Positions 27,101 through 37,900 of a DNA stretch of 64,000 nucleotides are shown here, piece after piece (position 1 is the stretch's first letter; the number at the start of each line of letters is the position of its first letter). The stretch is from Erpobdella octoculata (taxonomy: Eukaryota; Annelida; Clitellata; Hirudinida; Erpobdellidae): the NCBI GenBank assembly GCA_963978895.1, contig OZ022245.1, forward strand, positions 5,889,192-5,953,191, given 5' to 3'. The notes beneath the pieces are model-generated. The model had not been told where the DNA came from. It did not search any database and was given only the letters and a program-made list of their open reading frames with translations. The position numbers and the translations under genes are program-made.

Positions 27101-30100
27101 TTTTCACATTTAAAAAACCAGGCAACAATTGAAAACTGTTTTGTTGTTAAAGAACTCAAAAATGACATTAAAAAAGGCTCCAATGCCTATAATAAGGCTG
27201 CCCATGCTATCGCCTCAGCATTTGCTGCAAACATCGGTAAGGATGGGAATAACTTGCTATTATTTTGATCGAAACATCAATAAAATAAGAAGAGCTCTTC
27301 TGACTTGTAGAACAATTCTTAATATTTATCAGATTAATTTCTTCCAAACTGGCATTTTCATGTATAAATATGATAATTTTATATTACCCTCATCATTCGA
27401 TAACATGTTTGTAAAATTATCTGATGTTCATTCCTATGATCTGCGCCCCGGTCGCTGTTTTCGAACGGATTTTGCTCGGACAACTCTTAAAACATTCTCT
27501 ATTAAATGCTCTGGCCCTCGTATTTATTCAATCATTCCAATATCTGTCTCCTCCTTGAAACGTATTTCGCTATTTAAGCAAGCTCTGAAATCTTACATAT
27601 TATTGTCTCACTCATAACTACTCAATACCTATTACCTTAGCATACCAATTTCAGTCTCTTCCTTGATAAGTTTATTGAACTACTATTTGAAATGTCTTAA
27701 CTCAACCAGCTCATTTGGTTCTTTTTGTAAAGGTTGTCCATTAAGCGGGAAGGAATTCCCTTCGGACGAACCTTTTGGGCACCTTATTTCTTTCTCAACC
27801 AATCGATTTTTTTTTCTTTTTTGAAATTTTGGTTCTATATTTTTTCTTGTCGTTTTGGTTATTTTTTTTTGTTTACGTTTAATACTTATGTTGGTGCTCA
27901 ATAAAATGAAATGAAAAAAAAATTACGCAACTCATTACAGGCTTTGCTCTGAGCAGATGTCAGCATAATTTGGGTGACGACAAGCTGGAAGCTGAAGTCT
28001 TTTATAAATTCAAGAAAGAATTTTTAAGCTAAATACATTTTTTAAACATGTCTGTGTTGCAAAGTGTTTTTTATAGTAAATTTCTTCTTGGTAGTTTACC
28101 TAAAAAAATTGAAAAAAAAACTGAATCTAACTGTAACTGAAACTGAAACTGAATCTTTAAAGATTCAGTTTACTGAAACTGAAACTGAATCTTTGTAAAG
28201 TTTCAGTTACTTTAACTGAAACTGAAACTGAATCTTTTTTCAAAACTGTAACAACCCTAGTACAGAGTAACAGTTGTTATAACTTCAGTTTATCTTGTAT
28301 TTTTAGGCTGTTTTGTTTATATTGATTTGAAATCACCCCATTTAAAGTAAACCTAGATCTTAGACAACTTTATCCTGTTTTACTTGCTTATGATCGATTA
28401 AAAATTGTGAAAATAGACTTTTGCATAACATAAGCCAGCCTCTGGCGAAAGTAGCTTTTCAGCACTACCTTACTTAAAAATTGGTTTAAAATAATAAAAA
28501 AGCTCTAGCTGTCAACAATGGAAAAACAACAGTAATAGGTATTAATTTTATCTTAATAGTTTAAAGGCTCTGGAAATTGCACCGAAGAAATCACGGAATG
28601 AGCCGACTGATACATTTGAAACAAATAACTTTTTCTGTTTAAACTGCAAGCCTGAAAGCACACACACACAAATTTATAAGCAAGACAAACTATTTGTATA
28701 GCTTGTAAATTTTACCAAACACTTTAATTTTACTTTTAGAGGCCACAAATTAAATTTTCCGAAATAAGGCAAAAATACATATTCTGGCGGTGATGCCCCA
28801 CGTGACCCTACCATAAGCGTTGTAAAAAAAAACTTTACTCCAAAGAAGGTCAATAAAGTCAACTTTTTATCTTATTTGACTAAAACCTGTTACAGAAATT
28901 TAGTTTTTAAATGACTAAATAACCAGCAAACGTTTATGTCAAAACTTATAAAACCGACACAATAATGACAATTTATTTCCCACCGACCCTGTTTTTGACC
29001 CCCCTTTTTTTTGCTAACCCTGTACCCGCCTCTGTATTATGACACGATTTAATATCTTTTTGTTATTTTAACAAAAACACTAACCATTAGTTTATTGATG
29101 ATTTATTTATTTCAGGATACTTTCCATATTTCGTCAGCAGACATGAAGATCAAATTAAGAAGGAGCTGATGAACCACGGATCAATTCAAGCTGCTTTTCA
29201 AGTTTATGAAGATTTTGCCAGTTACCAATCAGGTGAGTGAAATTGATTGATTTAAAATAAATTTGTTTTTCAGTTCATTTTTAACTGATTTGAATGAAGT
29301 TACATTTCGAATAGGCTACGTGTTATAATTTATTGTGGTCATGAGGTTTTTACTATTTCAAAGCAATATAAAAAATAAGCAAACAATGCGGTTAAATTGA
29401 ACTTTTATTTTAATTAATTAAAACAATTATTGACAAAATGTTTTATTATATCATTTTGAAATTTGCCCAGGTATCTACAAACACATATCAGGAAGCTGGC
29501 TGGGTGGACATGCAGTAAAGATAATTGGCTGGGGGGCTGAGAACAACATTCCATATTGGACCGTGGCCAACTCATGGAATTCTGACTGGGGAGAAAACGG
29601 CGAGTTTAATTTATAGAATGCAATGTTTCATTTATAAAATGCAATGTTTCATTTATAGAATGCAATGTTTCATTTATAGAATGCAATGTTTCATTTATAG
29701 AATGCAATGTTTCATTTATAGAATGCAATGTTTCATTTATAGAATGCAATGTTTCATTTATAGAATGCAATGTTTCATTTATAGAATGCAATGTTTCATT
29801 TATAGAATGCAATGTTTTATTTATAGAATGCAATGTTTCATTTATAGAATGCAATGTTTCATTTATAGAATGCAATGTTTCATTTATAGAATGCAATGTT
29901 TCATTTATAGAATGCAATGTTTCATTTATAGAATGCAATGTTTCATTTATAGAATGCAATGTTTTACTATTTGAAATTGGAGGATTCTTCTGCTTATTTC
30001 AGAACAACAAAATGATAATTAAATTTACTTGAGAAAAAAGAATCAAATTTTATTTCATAAACTTTAAATAATCAAAGATAAATTTTGAAACATTTTAAGT

Positions 30101-30240
30101 TAAAATTATGTTGCTCCGTGTAATTAGAAAAAATATAATTTCTTTATTATATTTCAGGTTTCTTCAGAATATTGAGAGGCAAGAACATGTGCGGTATTGA
30201 ATCGCATCTTATTGCAGGATTACCTAATTTGAATTATTAA
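24175..30240 (+). CDS. Cathepsin B (C1A cysteine protease), gene C
   Basis: Eight exons join to 339 codons, the family's usual length: 24175-24306, 24691-24897, 25114-25229, 25608-25692, 25813-25963, 29116-29232, 29471-29599, 30158-30240 (stop 30238-30240). Residues 1-20 are a signal peptide. The propeptide contains [16 protein letters not shown], matching the cathepsin B prodomain. The catalytic triad is complete: QGSCGSCW with Cys112, [11 protein letters not shown] with His283, and [12 protein letters not shown] with Asn303. The occluding loop [14 protein letters not shown] (190-203) keeps the His-His pair that gives dipeptidyl carboxypeptidase activity. It acts in lysosomes or after secretion. 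Intron 7 (29600-30157) needs a GC donor (AACG|GCGAGT) to stay in frame. Intron 5 (25964-29115) is inflated by nested transposons. Exons 6-8 are normal, so the gene looks functional. Confidence 0.95.
24398..24437. other. 40-base hairpin in cathepsin B intron 1
   Basis: Perfect 15-base arms, ACTTATTCAACTAGC and GCTAGTTGAATAAGT, around a 10-base centre TAGCAGCTAG that is itself partly palindromic. Its role is unknown. It could be a palindromic relic or a structured intronic RNA. Confidence 0.7.
26430..28259 (+). mobile_element. hAT element with 8-bp TSD and transposase remnants
   Basis: A perfect 8-bp duplication GTACAGAG (26422-26429 and 28260-28267) flanks inverted termini TATGGTTGTTACAGTT and TAGGGTTGTTACAGTT. 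Subterminal ACTGAAACTGAATC repeats lie inside both ends. The paralogous element at 17719-22601 supplies the empty site (GGGTACAAAGTAAC on the - strand, about 22440-22455). Remnants of transposase coding are visible: an acidic N-terminus from 26768, a BED-finger-like stretch (NICSVIL, then LESHLRKHE, about 26958-27030) and a C-terminal piece at 27950-28032. The catalytic centre is missing, replaced by a LINE fragment. Confidence 0.85.
27250..27925 (+). mobile_element. LINE 3' fragment nested in the hAT element
   Basis: An open frame ending at 27617 encodes a LINE ORF2 C-terminus ([20 protein letters not shown], then GPRIYSIIP), typical of CR1/L2-type elements. It is followed by a 3' UTR ending in CAATAAAATGAAATGAAA. 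The 5' part including RT is missing. It interrupts the hAT transposase remnant. Confidence 0.75.
29609..29964. repeat. 21-bp minisatellite at the cathepsin B GC splice donor
   Basis: About 17 near-identical units with core AATGCAATGTTTCATTTA start only about 10 bases after the exon 7 donor (29599|29600). Units differ by rare single changes. Because 21 is a multiple of three, it gives long open frames on both strands (RMQCFIY and TLHSINE repeats), which are not genes. Confidence 0.95.
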
Positions 30241-31196
30241 CATTTTCTCATAAGCCGATCATTTATACCAGCAACTACTAGTCTCACATAATTTATTTTT
30301 TTAAATGAGCTCAATATCAATTGATGTATTTAATTAAAATTAAATCAAAGGTGAACACATTATCTGCTAACCAAGTGAATTTTAGCAGTATTTTCAATCT
30401 TCATTTAAGTACTGTGTTGTTTTTACATAGGGAAATAAATTTGAGCGGTGTTGTCAACCAAATTTATTAACACGTATGAAGTAGGTGAGCAGGAAGGGTA
30501 TTACCGCCACCTTGAAGTATCTGATAAATTGTAAGAAAACGTGTTGAAGAATGAAATCAAACAGAATATTAATGAGCTCATTAATTTATTCAACATAATT
30601 TAGGCTTTGGTTTTTTAAACTAATGCATTTTTGAGATATAGTCAATGAAGCCGGGCCTGGTCTTTTATACATTTGAAATAGAAAGATACTAATTTAAAAA
30701 AAGAAATAACTTAATAATTCTATTTCATGTTTCTTCAAGATATTAAGGAGCAAGGACATATGCGGTATTGAATTGCATCTCATTGCGGGATTACCTAAAC
30801 TGAATGAATGAATGTTGGACAATATTTGAGGTGGCGTAAGTCCATGTTAATGGGCCTCAAGGCCACCGAAATTACTGAATTACTAATATTTTATAATATG
30901 TAGATCATGTATATAAGCAACAGATTTTACACAATGATCTTAATACATGAGTTCAAAAAGAACTTTATTTTTTTCAGTCAAACTAAATGTGAATCTAAAA
31001 ATAAAAACAAATTAACGACGAGGTATCTGAGTTTTATAAAAATTTATGAAGTTCAGTTAGATACTGTGTTATTTTTACATTGGAAGTTCAGTTAGATACT
31101 GTGATATTTGTACATTAAAAGTTTAGTTAGATACTGTGATATTTCTACATTTGGAAAGCAAATCGTGCAGTGTTGTTAATAAGATTTATAAACATA
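30241..31196. other. Intergenic region between cathepsin B and gene D
   Basis: It contains a cathepsin exon relic (30727-30814) and a short tandem array at 31050-31160 built on GTTAGATACTGTGATATTT (about three units of 36 bases). A related motif at 30408-30475 and one upstream of gene E at 50030-50100 show shared ancestry of these flanks. Confidence 0.6.
30727..30814 (+). pseudogene. Relic of cathepsin B last exon
   Basis: The frame from TTCTTCAAG to TGA (about 30731-30811) parallels the real last exon at 30158-30240: FF-ILR-K--CGIE-HLIAGLP-LN is conserved. The splice acceptor TTTCAG has become TTTCAT, so it cannot be spliced in as the real exon is. It is an isolated duplicate 490 bases after the gene. 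Confidence 0.8.
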
Positions 31197-31739
31197 CTAG
31201 CGGTGTTACTCGGCGATGCTCGGTGGTTTTCAGAGGTTTTGTTATCGTTTTTCTCTCTTGCACCCGTTTCCTTCCCCGCTTGCTCTCCCGCTTCTGGTCG
31301 CTTTCCCGTTCTCGGTCACTTTTCCGTTCCCGCTCACGCTTGCTCTCCCGTCCCTGTTCGCGCTCATTTTTTCTTTTCTTTTCCACTCCATCCTATCTTC
31401 TTTTAGTTCATAAAACGTAAAATAGATTTGCTAAAAGTTGCTTGAAGCCTTCCACTCGTTTGTATCAAATAAATAAAATAATTAAAATAAAATAAAATAA
31501 ATAAATAGATTTGAATTTTATTACGCAAATACCTTTTATGGTCGTACATAGGCACTTTTTTCTTGGAAAGGTTTTTTGGCCCCCCCTGAGCCGGGGGATA
31601 AGAGTAGGGAGTCCAAACCTTCTTAACTGTTTTTTCCTGTATGAGATCAACCTCCTTGCCAAATTTCATCAAGATCGCTCCAGCGGTTTGGATTTCTATA
31701 AGCGACAGGCTCACAGACATTCCTTTTCATATATACAGA
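31197..31739 (-). mobile_element. Helitron-like element, copy 4
   Basis: The - strand element has its CTAG end at 31197-31200 (preceded by A) and GA|T, the complement of TC, at 31738-31739. The hairpin is decayed (CTCGGCGATGCTCGG). The body shares GGTCGTACATAGGCA, TTTCATCAAGATCGCTCC and the GA/CT-rich block with copies 3 and 5. It separates gene D from the older shared flank. Confidence 0.75.
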
Positions 31740-31918
31740 TATAAGTATTTCCAAACTGGTAACTCAAAAGTTTTAACGATTACTGTCCTGTTTTGAATAA
31801 TTAATTATTTGAAACATCTGTTCTATAAAGTCCTGCAATTGAATACGAATGCGAGTTGAATTTATTAAAATTATACTTTATTAATGATTTAAATAATCTA
31901 TATATACTTTTGTATGCA

Positions 31919-31926
31919 TATAAAAG
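31919..31926 (+). promoter_or_regulatory. Candidate TATA box of gene D
   Basis: TATAAAAG lies 49 bases before the gene D start codon, with an initiator-like TCAGT at 31956-31960. The upstream 230 bases align with those of gene E, where the corresponding sequence is CAAATAAAAA, a poorer TATA. This is a prediction; no transcript start is known. Confidence 0.45.
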
Positions 31927-31967
31927 AAGTCTCTTTAAAATACAAATCTCTGTCGTCAGTTGTCAAG

Positions 31968-34900
31968 ATGATGATGCTGGTGATGATAATGATGATCATG
32001 ATTTGTATGCCAGTAACGACTGCCGCCATTATTAGTTAGTCATATTTGTTTTCAGACAAAATTTCAGTTTATTCCATTTGTCAAGTATTAGCATTGACTT
32101 TTTTAAACATACATTTTGAAGATCGAAGTGAAAACTCATCGAATTCAAAAAGTACTCAATTGAACGTCCACAATGTTACATTTTCATCCAGGTGACAAAC
32201 TGAATACAATTTATATTCAACAAAAAATAAAATTTTTAACCGAAATAGAAATAGTCAGAGTTGGTTGTGGATAACTGAAAACTAAAAATTGTATGTAATC
32301 TTTTGATAAGTTTTATCTTGGTAAAAAGTACAATCTTTTTAATTTAAATTTTAACAAAGCTGGTCAAATTTGGTTGAACTTAAAATATTAAAATATTTAA
32401 TAATTTAGATTTTTTATTTTACTTCTGTTTAGTCTTGTTTATTTGTGATTTAGATTAAGACGTTATTTAACAGTTTTATTTAGGATGAAGATACACGAAT
32501 GTTAGTACCTTGATGAGTAAGAAAAAATATATTAAGGTTATCGTTAAAAACTGTTTGTAGTCCGTTCAAAACAACTCGTTGTTTTCTAGGCAGGTTTTTT
32601 TCAAGCATACCTTCGGGAGAGGGGGCAAATTCCACATTCCCCTAATATGAAAATCAATTTTAAATAAATTCATAGAGCAAGCACGCCATAATATGAAAAT
32701 ATGTCATTTTGATTTTAGAATGTAGAACCAGTAAGCAAATAAAAAATATTTGCACTTTTCGCCATATAAAGTTATTTTTCTAGCGTTGTTGACTGCAGAT
32801 TTCATAAGGTCTTATTACTTCTCCTTGGTCATGTTTGAAATTTTTTGCTCTCATCTAAGTTACAAACGCTCTGAGAATTATCTTTGCTATTCCAGTGACA
32901 ACTGCCTCAATAGAGAGATTATTTAGTTATTTGTAAACTAAACAGAAATTTAAATCATTGTATGATTAATAATAATAAATATTAAAAAACCGAAAATTCT
33001 AACCAATATTTTAAAGATAGAGTAGTGCATTGAAATAAACTTTGCAAAATTGACTTCTTTGAAAAAAATTTTGTAAACAACTTTTCTTATTTTAGGTTGT
33101 GTGATTTTTTGTTAATTTGTTTTCATAGTAAAATTAGTTGAAATTAAGTTATTGAATTGACATGTTATTTAATCTAAAACTTAATTTTGATACAAAACCT
33201 GGCTTTCGAATTCTTGAAACGCCCCCCAGAAAATTACATATTCTGAAAAAATCTTGTTCTAACAAATTTTTTCAACCGACTTCTATAATTTCCTATAAGA
33301 ACTTTGAAACTATAAATGCGCACGTTTTTGAAAAACGCTTACTGTCAAAATAATCTTTGATGCAGGGAGAGTTTGCCATTGAATGGGTCCCACAGCAGAT
33401 CAAAAAGAGCTGTCACTTCTATACCCAGCTACATTTGGGACAACGCTGTTATCCCGTATATAATTGATCTACCAAGTTAGTTTTTATTGGAAAATATTAA
33501 TTTCAAGATGATTTTAATTTTTTAATTATATATATATATATAAGAAATTAAAATTTGGCTTTACTTGCTTGCAACGCTGAAAATCACTGTAATTCCGTTC
33601 TCTGAACTGTCTGACGATTGAATTGACTTCTGTAGCGTCACATTGGTAATTGGGTGGCATCTATCAATGATGATTTTTCATCATCAAAAATTAAGTTAGC
33701 TTATATTTTAAATAAACATAATGGTAAATTTAATTGGAAGTCAAATTATACATTTTTTGTAGTAATTACGAATTATTATAATAAGTAATAAATTTATTTT
33801 TTTCATATGTTTAAAACTAAAAAAACGCACATGAAACAATGACACGGTTTAAAAACAACAAGTTTTAACTTTTTTAATTCAAATCTTGGGACTATTAAGT
33901 AGCAGCAAAAAAACGATTTTTTGGTTGTTAGAGAATATTTTTTTAATTAACGATCAAACATGAGGCAAAAAGAAATTGTGTTTTTCAGATTCTATTTAAA
34001 TCTGTTAAAAAACGTGGTCATTCATTTAAAACAATTGATACTCTCAGGCCAAGTTTGTATGCAAACACACCAGTAAGCGATTATTTTAAAAGTCATCTAT
34101 ATTATGGTAGCTCACGTTACTCACTCACTCACTCACTCAGTCATTCACTGATTCTGTCACGCTTACGTAATTAGTCGTAAAGACGATATCGATGTGCACG
34201 TAAGAATTTATTGCTCGCAGGCGTGTAATAAAAGTTATTATGCAATTATACCTATCTACATTCTCAGTCCTAGAGATAAAAAGAAGTGGCGCTGCAATCG
34301 AAAAATATTATATAATGAGATTTTAAAAAATCCGTCATTTTTGCTATTTTTTACTATAATATATAATGAAATTTAAAAAAATCTGTCATTTTTGACGGGC
34401 AATCTCTAGTTTTAATTAATTAAATTAAAATAAGATCTGCTTATCAGCTCAGGACAAGTTTAATTTAAAAATTGTTTTGTGTTAATTATTATTTCCGTTT
34501 TTTTTTTCATTTTTCAAAGACCACATGCTGTCAGACATTGAAGAAGCCATTAATACTTGGGAAGAAAAAACTTGTCTATCATTTGTAAATGAAAGAGCTC
34601 GTAACTACATCCGTTTCACTGCCAATCCTTGCGGGTATGCAAAAATATATTTAGTTATATTTGAACCTGTTTTGTTTAACATTTTTTACGGCGGTATTAT
34701 ATGTTCTACTAATACACCATAAAATAGTTTTTAAAAACATTTAACGTTAAATTAAACAGAAAACTATTTGTGTATTTTTTGAAACTTGTTAAAACTATTA
34801 TTTGAAAAAGGTAGCATCAGAAGAACAGTTTTAATAAGATTTTTATTAACTTCTTTTACCTAAAGTAAATTTTCAAAAGTAATGTAGTTAATTAAGACTG

Positions 34901-37900
34901 TTAACCGGAATGTAGTTAATTAAGATGGTTAACGTAAATGTAGTTAACTAAGATAGTTAACCTGAATGTCGTTAATTGAGATGGTTAACCTAAATGTAGT
35001 TAATTAAGATAGTTAACCTAAATGTTGTTAATTAAGATGGTTAACCTGAATGTAGTTAATTAAGATGGTTATCCTGACTGTTGTTAATTAAGATGGTTAT
35101 CCTGACTGTAGTTAATTAAGATGGTTACCTTGAATGTAGTTAACTAAAGATGATTAACCTGAATGTAGTTAATTAAGATGGTTGACCTAAATGTAAATTA
35201 TTAAGATGATTAAGTAAATATTGTTTTTTTGGGTTTAGATGTTGTGCACATGTCGGCTGTCTACGGATAGGTGAACAAAATGTTTCATTACAGCCATATT
35301 GTACAGACACAGCGACCATCATGCATGAAATCGGACACGCTATCGGCTTCTATCACGAAATGTCGCGTAGAGATAGAGACAACTACGTCAGCATCAATTG
35401 GGAACACATACAACCTGGTTAACAAATTACTTTCTACTGTTAAATAGTATTCCAAAAAAGACTCAATTTTTGCTGTTTCAATAACTTGGGATTCAAATTT
35501 TTGCGGATTATGCCATACTTCAATTTGCAAAATAAATTACCAATGCCAATTTTATAGATACTATTAGAAACCTTAAAATAAGTGAACGATTTGCACGATG
35601 ATTTGTTGAAAATTTACAAAATATTTCGTTTAAGCCTAACACACGCAGTGTAAAAGACAAAGATTCTTCCAAATTCATTTCATTTTGTAGTTTGTCAGTT
35701 TTTGTCAATTAATAGCAATTTTTAATATCTACAAAATTTAAATGTCAAATCACTGCCAAAAATATTAAATAATTTTATAAGTTTCGTATAACGACAGAAG
35801 CATTTAACTTGAATGGAAGTTTGCAAGTGTTTTTTTAAAATGCTTTTATTTAACTTCACTTGTGTCTCTGTTTGTAGGTTTGTAGGTTTGTTTGTCTGTG
35901 GTGATCAAATCTAGGTGAAGTAGGCATGGCTGTGGTGATCAAATCTTGGTTAAGTAGACCTGACCAAATGTATTCATTGGTCTCGTTGAATCCATAGCAT
36001 TGAGTTAATATTATGAATTTTGATTTCATATGAAAGAAACAAACAATGTACAAAATTGAGAGTAACGGTTGTTTTAGTTTCAAAAATTTTAGTTCGTTGA
36101 CTCAGATAAAGAAGCAAATAAAAGCTTCTTTTAATTTATTTGTTTTCCTTACTTGTTGGTCATAGAAGATTAACCAGTGAAGTAAATCGAATTTCTTCCA
36201 AATAGAATAAATTTGAATCCATCGCAATATTAGTTGGTAAACAAAATCCAACTCAATCGGATAAAATCGGAATAAAAACCTGTTCATATATTTTATTACA
36301 ACAGTCACATAAACATATTTTGAATGATTTTGTAAACAATTTCATAATGAAACCATAGAAAAAGTCGAAATTTTTCCATTTTCCCATAAATCTGCGCTCA
36401 GTGTTTTTCGATTTAACTATCGTCAAAAAATGATTTACAGAATTTCAAAAGCTGCCTAATTACAACATATAAAAGTTTAAAAAAAAAGTGTTCAACGGTT
36501 TAATATTTAAATACTTAAATAATTTTTAAATATTAACTTCATTGTGTTTGCTTGAGCCTTGCGTTGGAACCTTTTTGACGCTTATAAAAACCAACTTCCC
36601 GACTTCCAATTGAAGTAATATTTGGTAAATTTATTTGACTTGAAAAATTTGACATTCTATCAAATTTCAAAATTGATTGGACATAATTCGAATAAAATAC
36701 AAGTAAGCCTTAAAAACTCAGGTTTTTTAACAAATCCTTAATACTTCAGAATGTGTTTGCTTTTCATTTATTGCCAAATATTTTTATAAATGACATTTTT
36801 TGAATTTAAACATGTATTTAATTTTACTTATTTATTTTTGTTTTAAAACAAAAATAATTAATATTTTTAATAAAATTGTTTTTCAAACATTTTTCATTTT
36901 TTAAAAGAATGAATTGTCATGAGAAGCTAGCTAATATTTAAAATTTCAGCCTGATTAGATGACGGACAGTTATTTAATTTTTATTTTCAAGGTTTGCAAA
37001 CATTTATGAGTAAGCAATCAAGCAAGCAAGCAAGACCGGCGGTGAAATAATTATAAAGGACAATAAAATAAAATACAATTAAATGTATTTGTAAAAAATA
37101 ATTGCAACTAAAAATTTGCCGTAGAAAAATAAACCATCAGTTTTTCATTTATCTTAAAAAAACAATATTTAATTTTTTAATTTGAAAATGTACAGTAAAA
37201 ACTTTGTTTCTCTCATAATAATTTGAACAATAAAATAAAATACAATTAAATGTATTTGTAAAAAATAATTGCAACTAAAAATTTGCCGTAGAAAAATAAA
37301 CCATCAGTTTTTCATTTATCTTAAAAAAACAATATTTAATTTTTTAATTTGAAAATGTACAGTAAAAACTTTGTTTCTCTCATAATAATTTGAAAGCTTT
37401 CTGTACTTTCAATTCTCACATACTTTACATATCAAGTATTTAGAAGACTGTGGTCAATGTTTTTCTTTTCTTTCGGCTCTTTATCATTAAATAATATTTC
37501 CAAAAAAATAAAAGTTTTCGAATTTAAAAACATAAGAAATTTGTAAAAAACGAAATTTTTAGCGGTTCACTTGATAAATCCTTTATATCAACTTTACCGT
37601 GCTTGCTTGCTTCCTTGAGCCACGCGTTTGTATTAGTTGATGCTTACAAAATACTTGACCTTTTATGTAATAAATTGTTTCCAATTACGAAGTATTCTAT
37701 TAAATTTTCAGATCGGCTGGACAAAATTTAAATAAAAAAAGAGTAATATCATCAGTTTTAAGTTTAATAAAAAAATAACAAACATAATTTTTTCAAATCG
37801 AGGATTTATGATAAAAACCTTGTTTGTTTTATATTGATTTAATCATCAAAAAATATTTGCAAAAATCACAAGCTGCTAAATTACAAAATATAAAAAACAT

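Larger units (their letters stand above)
26309..29034 (+). mobile_element. TA-flanked MITE-like element, copy 2, interrupted by a hAT element
   Basis: TA at 26307-26308 and 29035-29036 flanks inverted termini related to CAGGGGCGGATACAGGG (left CGGGGTCGGATACGGGG; right, complemented, CAGAGGCGGGTACAGGG). Without the hAT insertion the element is about 890 bp. It matches copy 1 (17719-22601) in inverted orientation. No transposase is seen. It lies in cathepsin B intron 5. Confidence 0.65.

Noticed and set aside
29525..29974. 149-codon frame with RMQCFIY repeats
   Set aside because: It starts inside a cathepsin B exon out of its frame and runs through the minisatellite; no independent start or domain.
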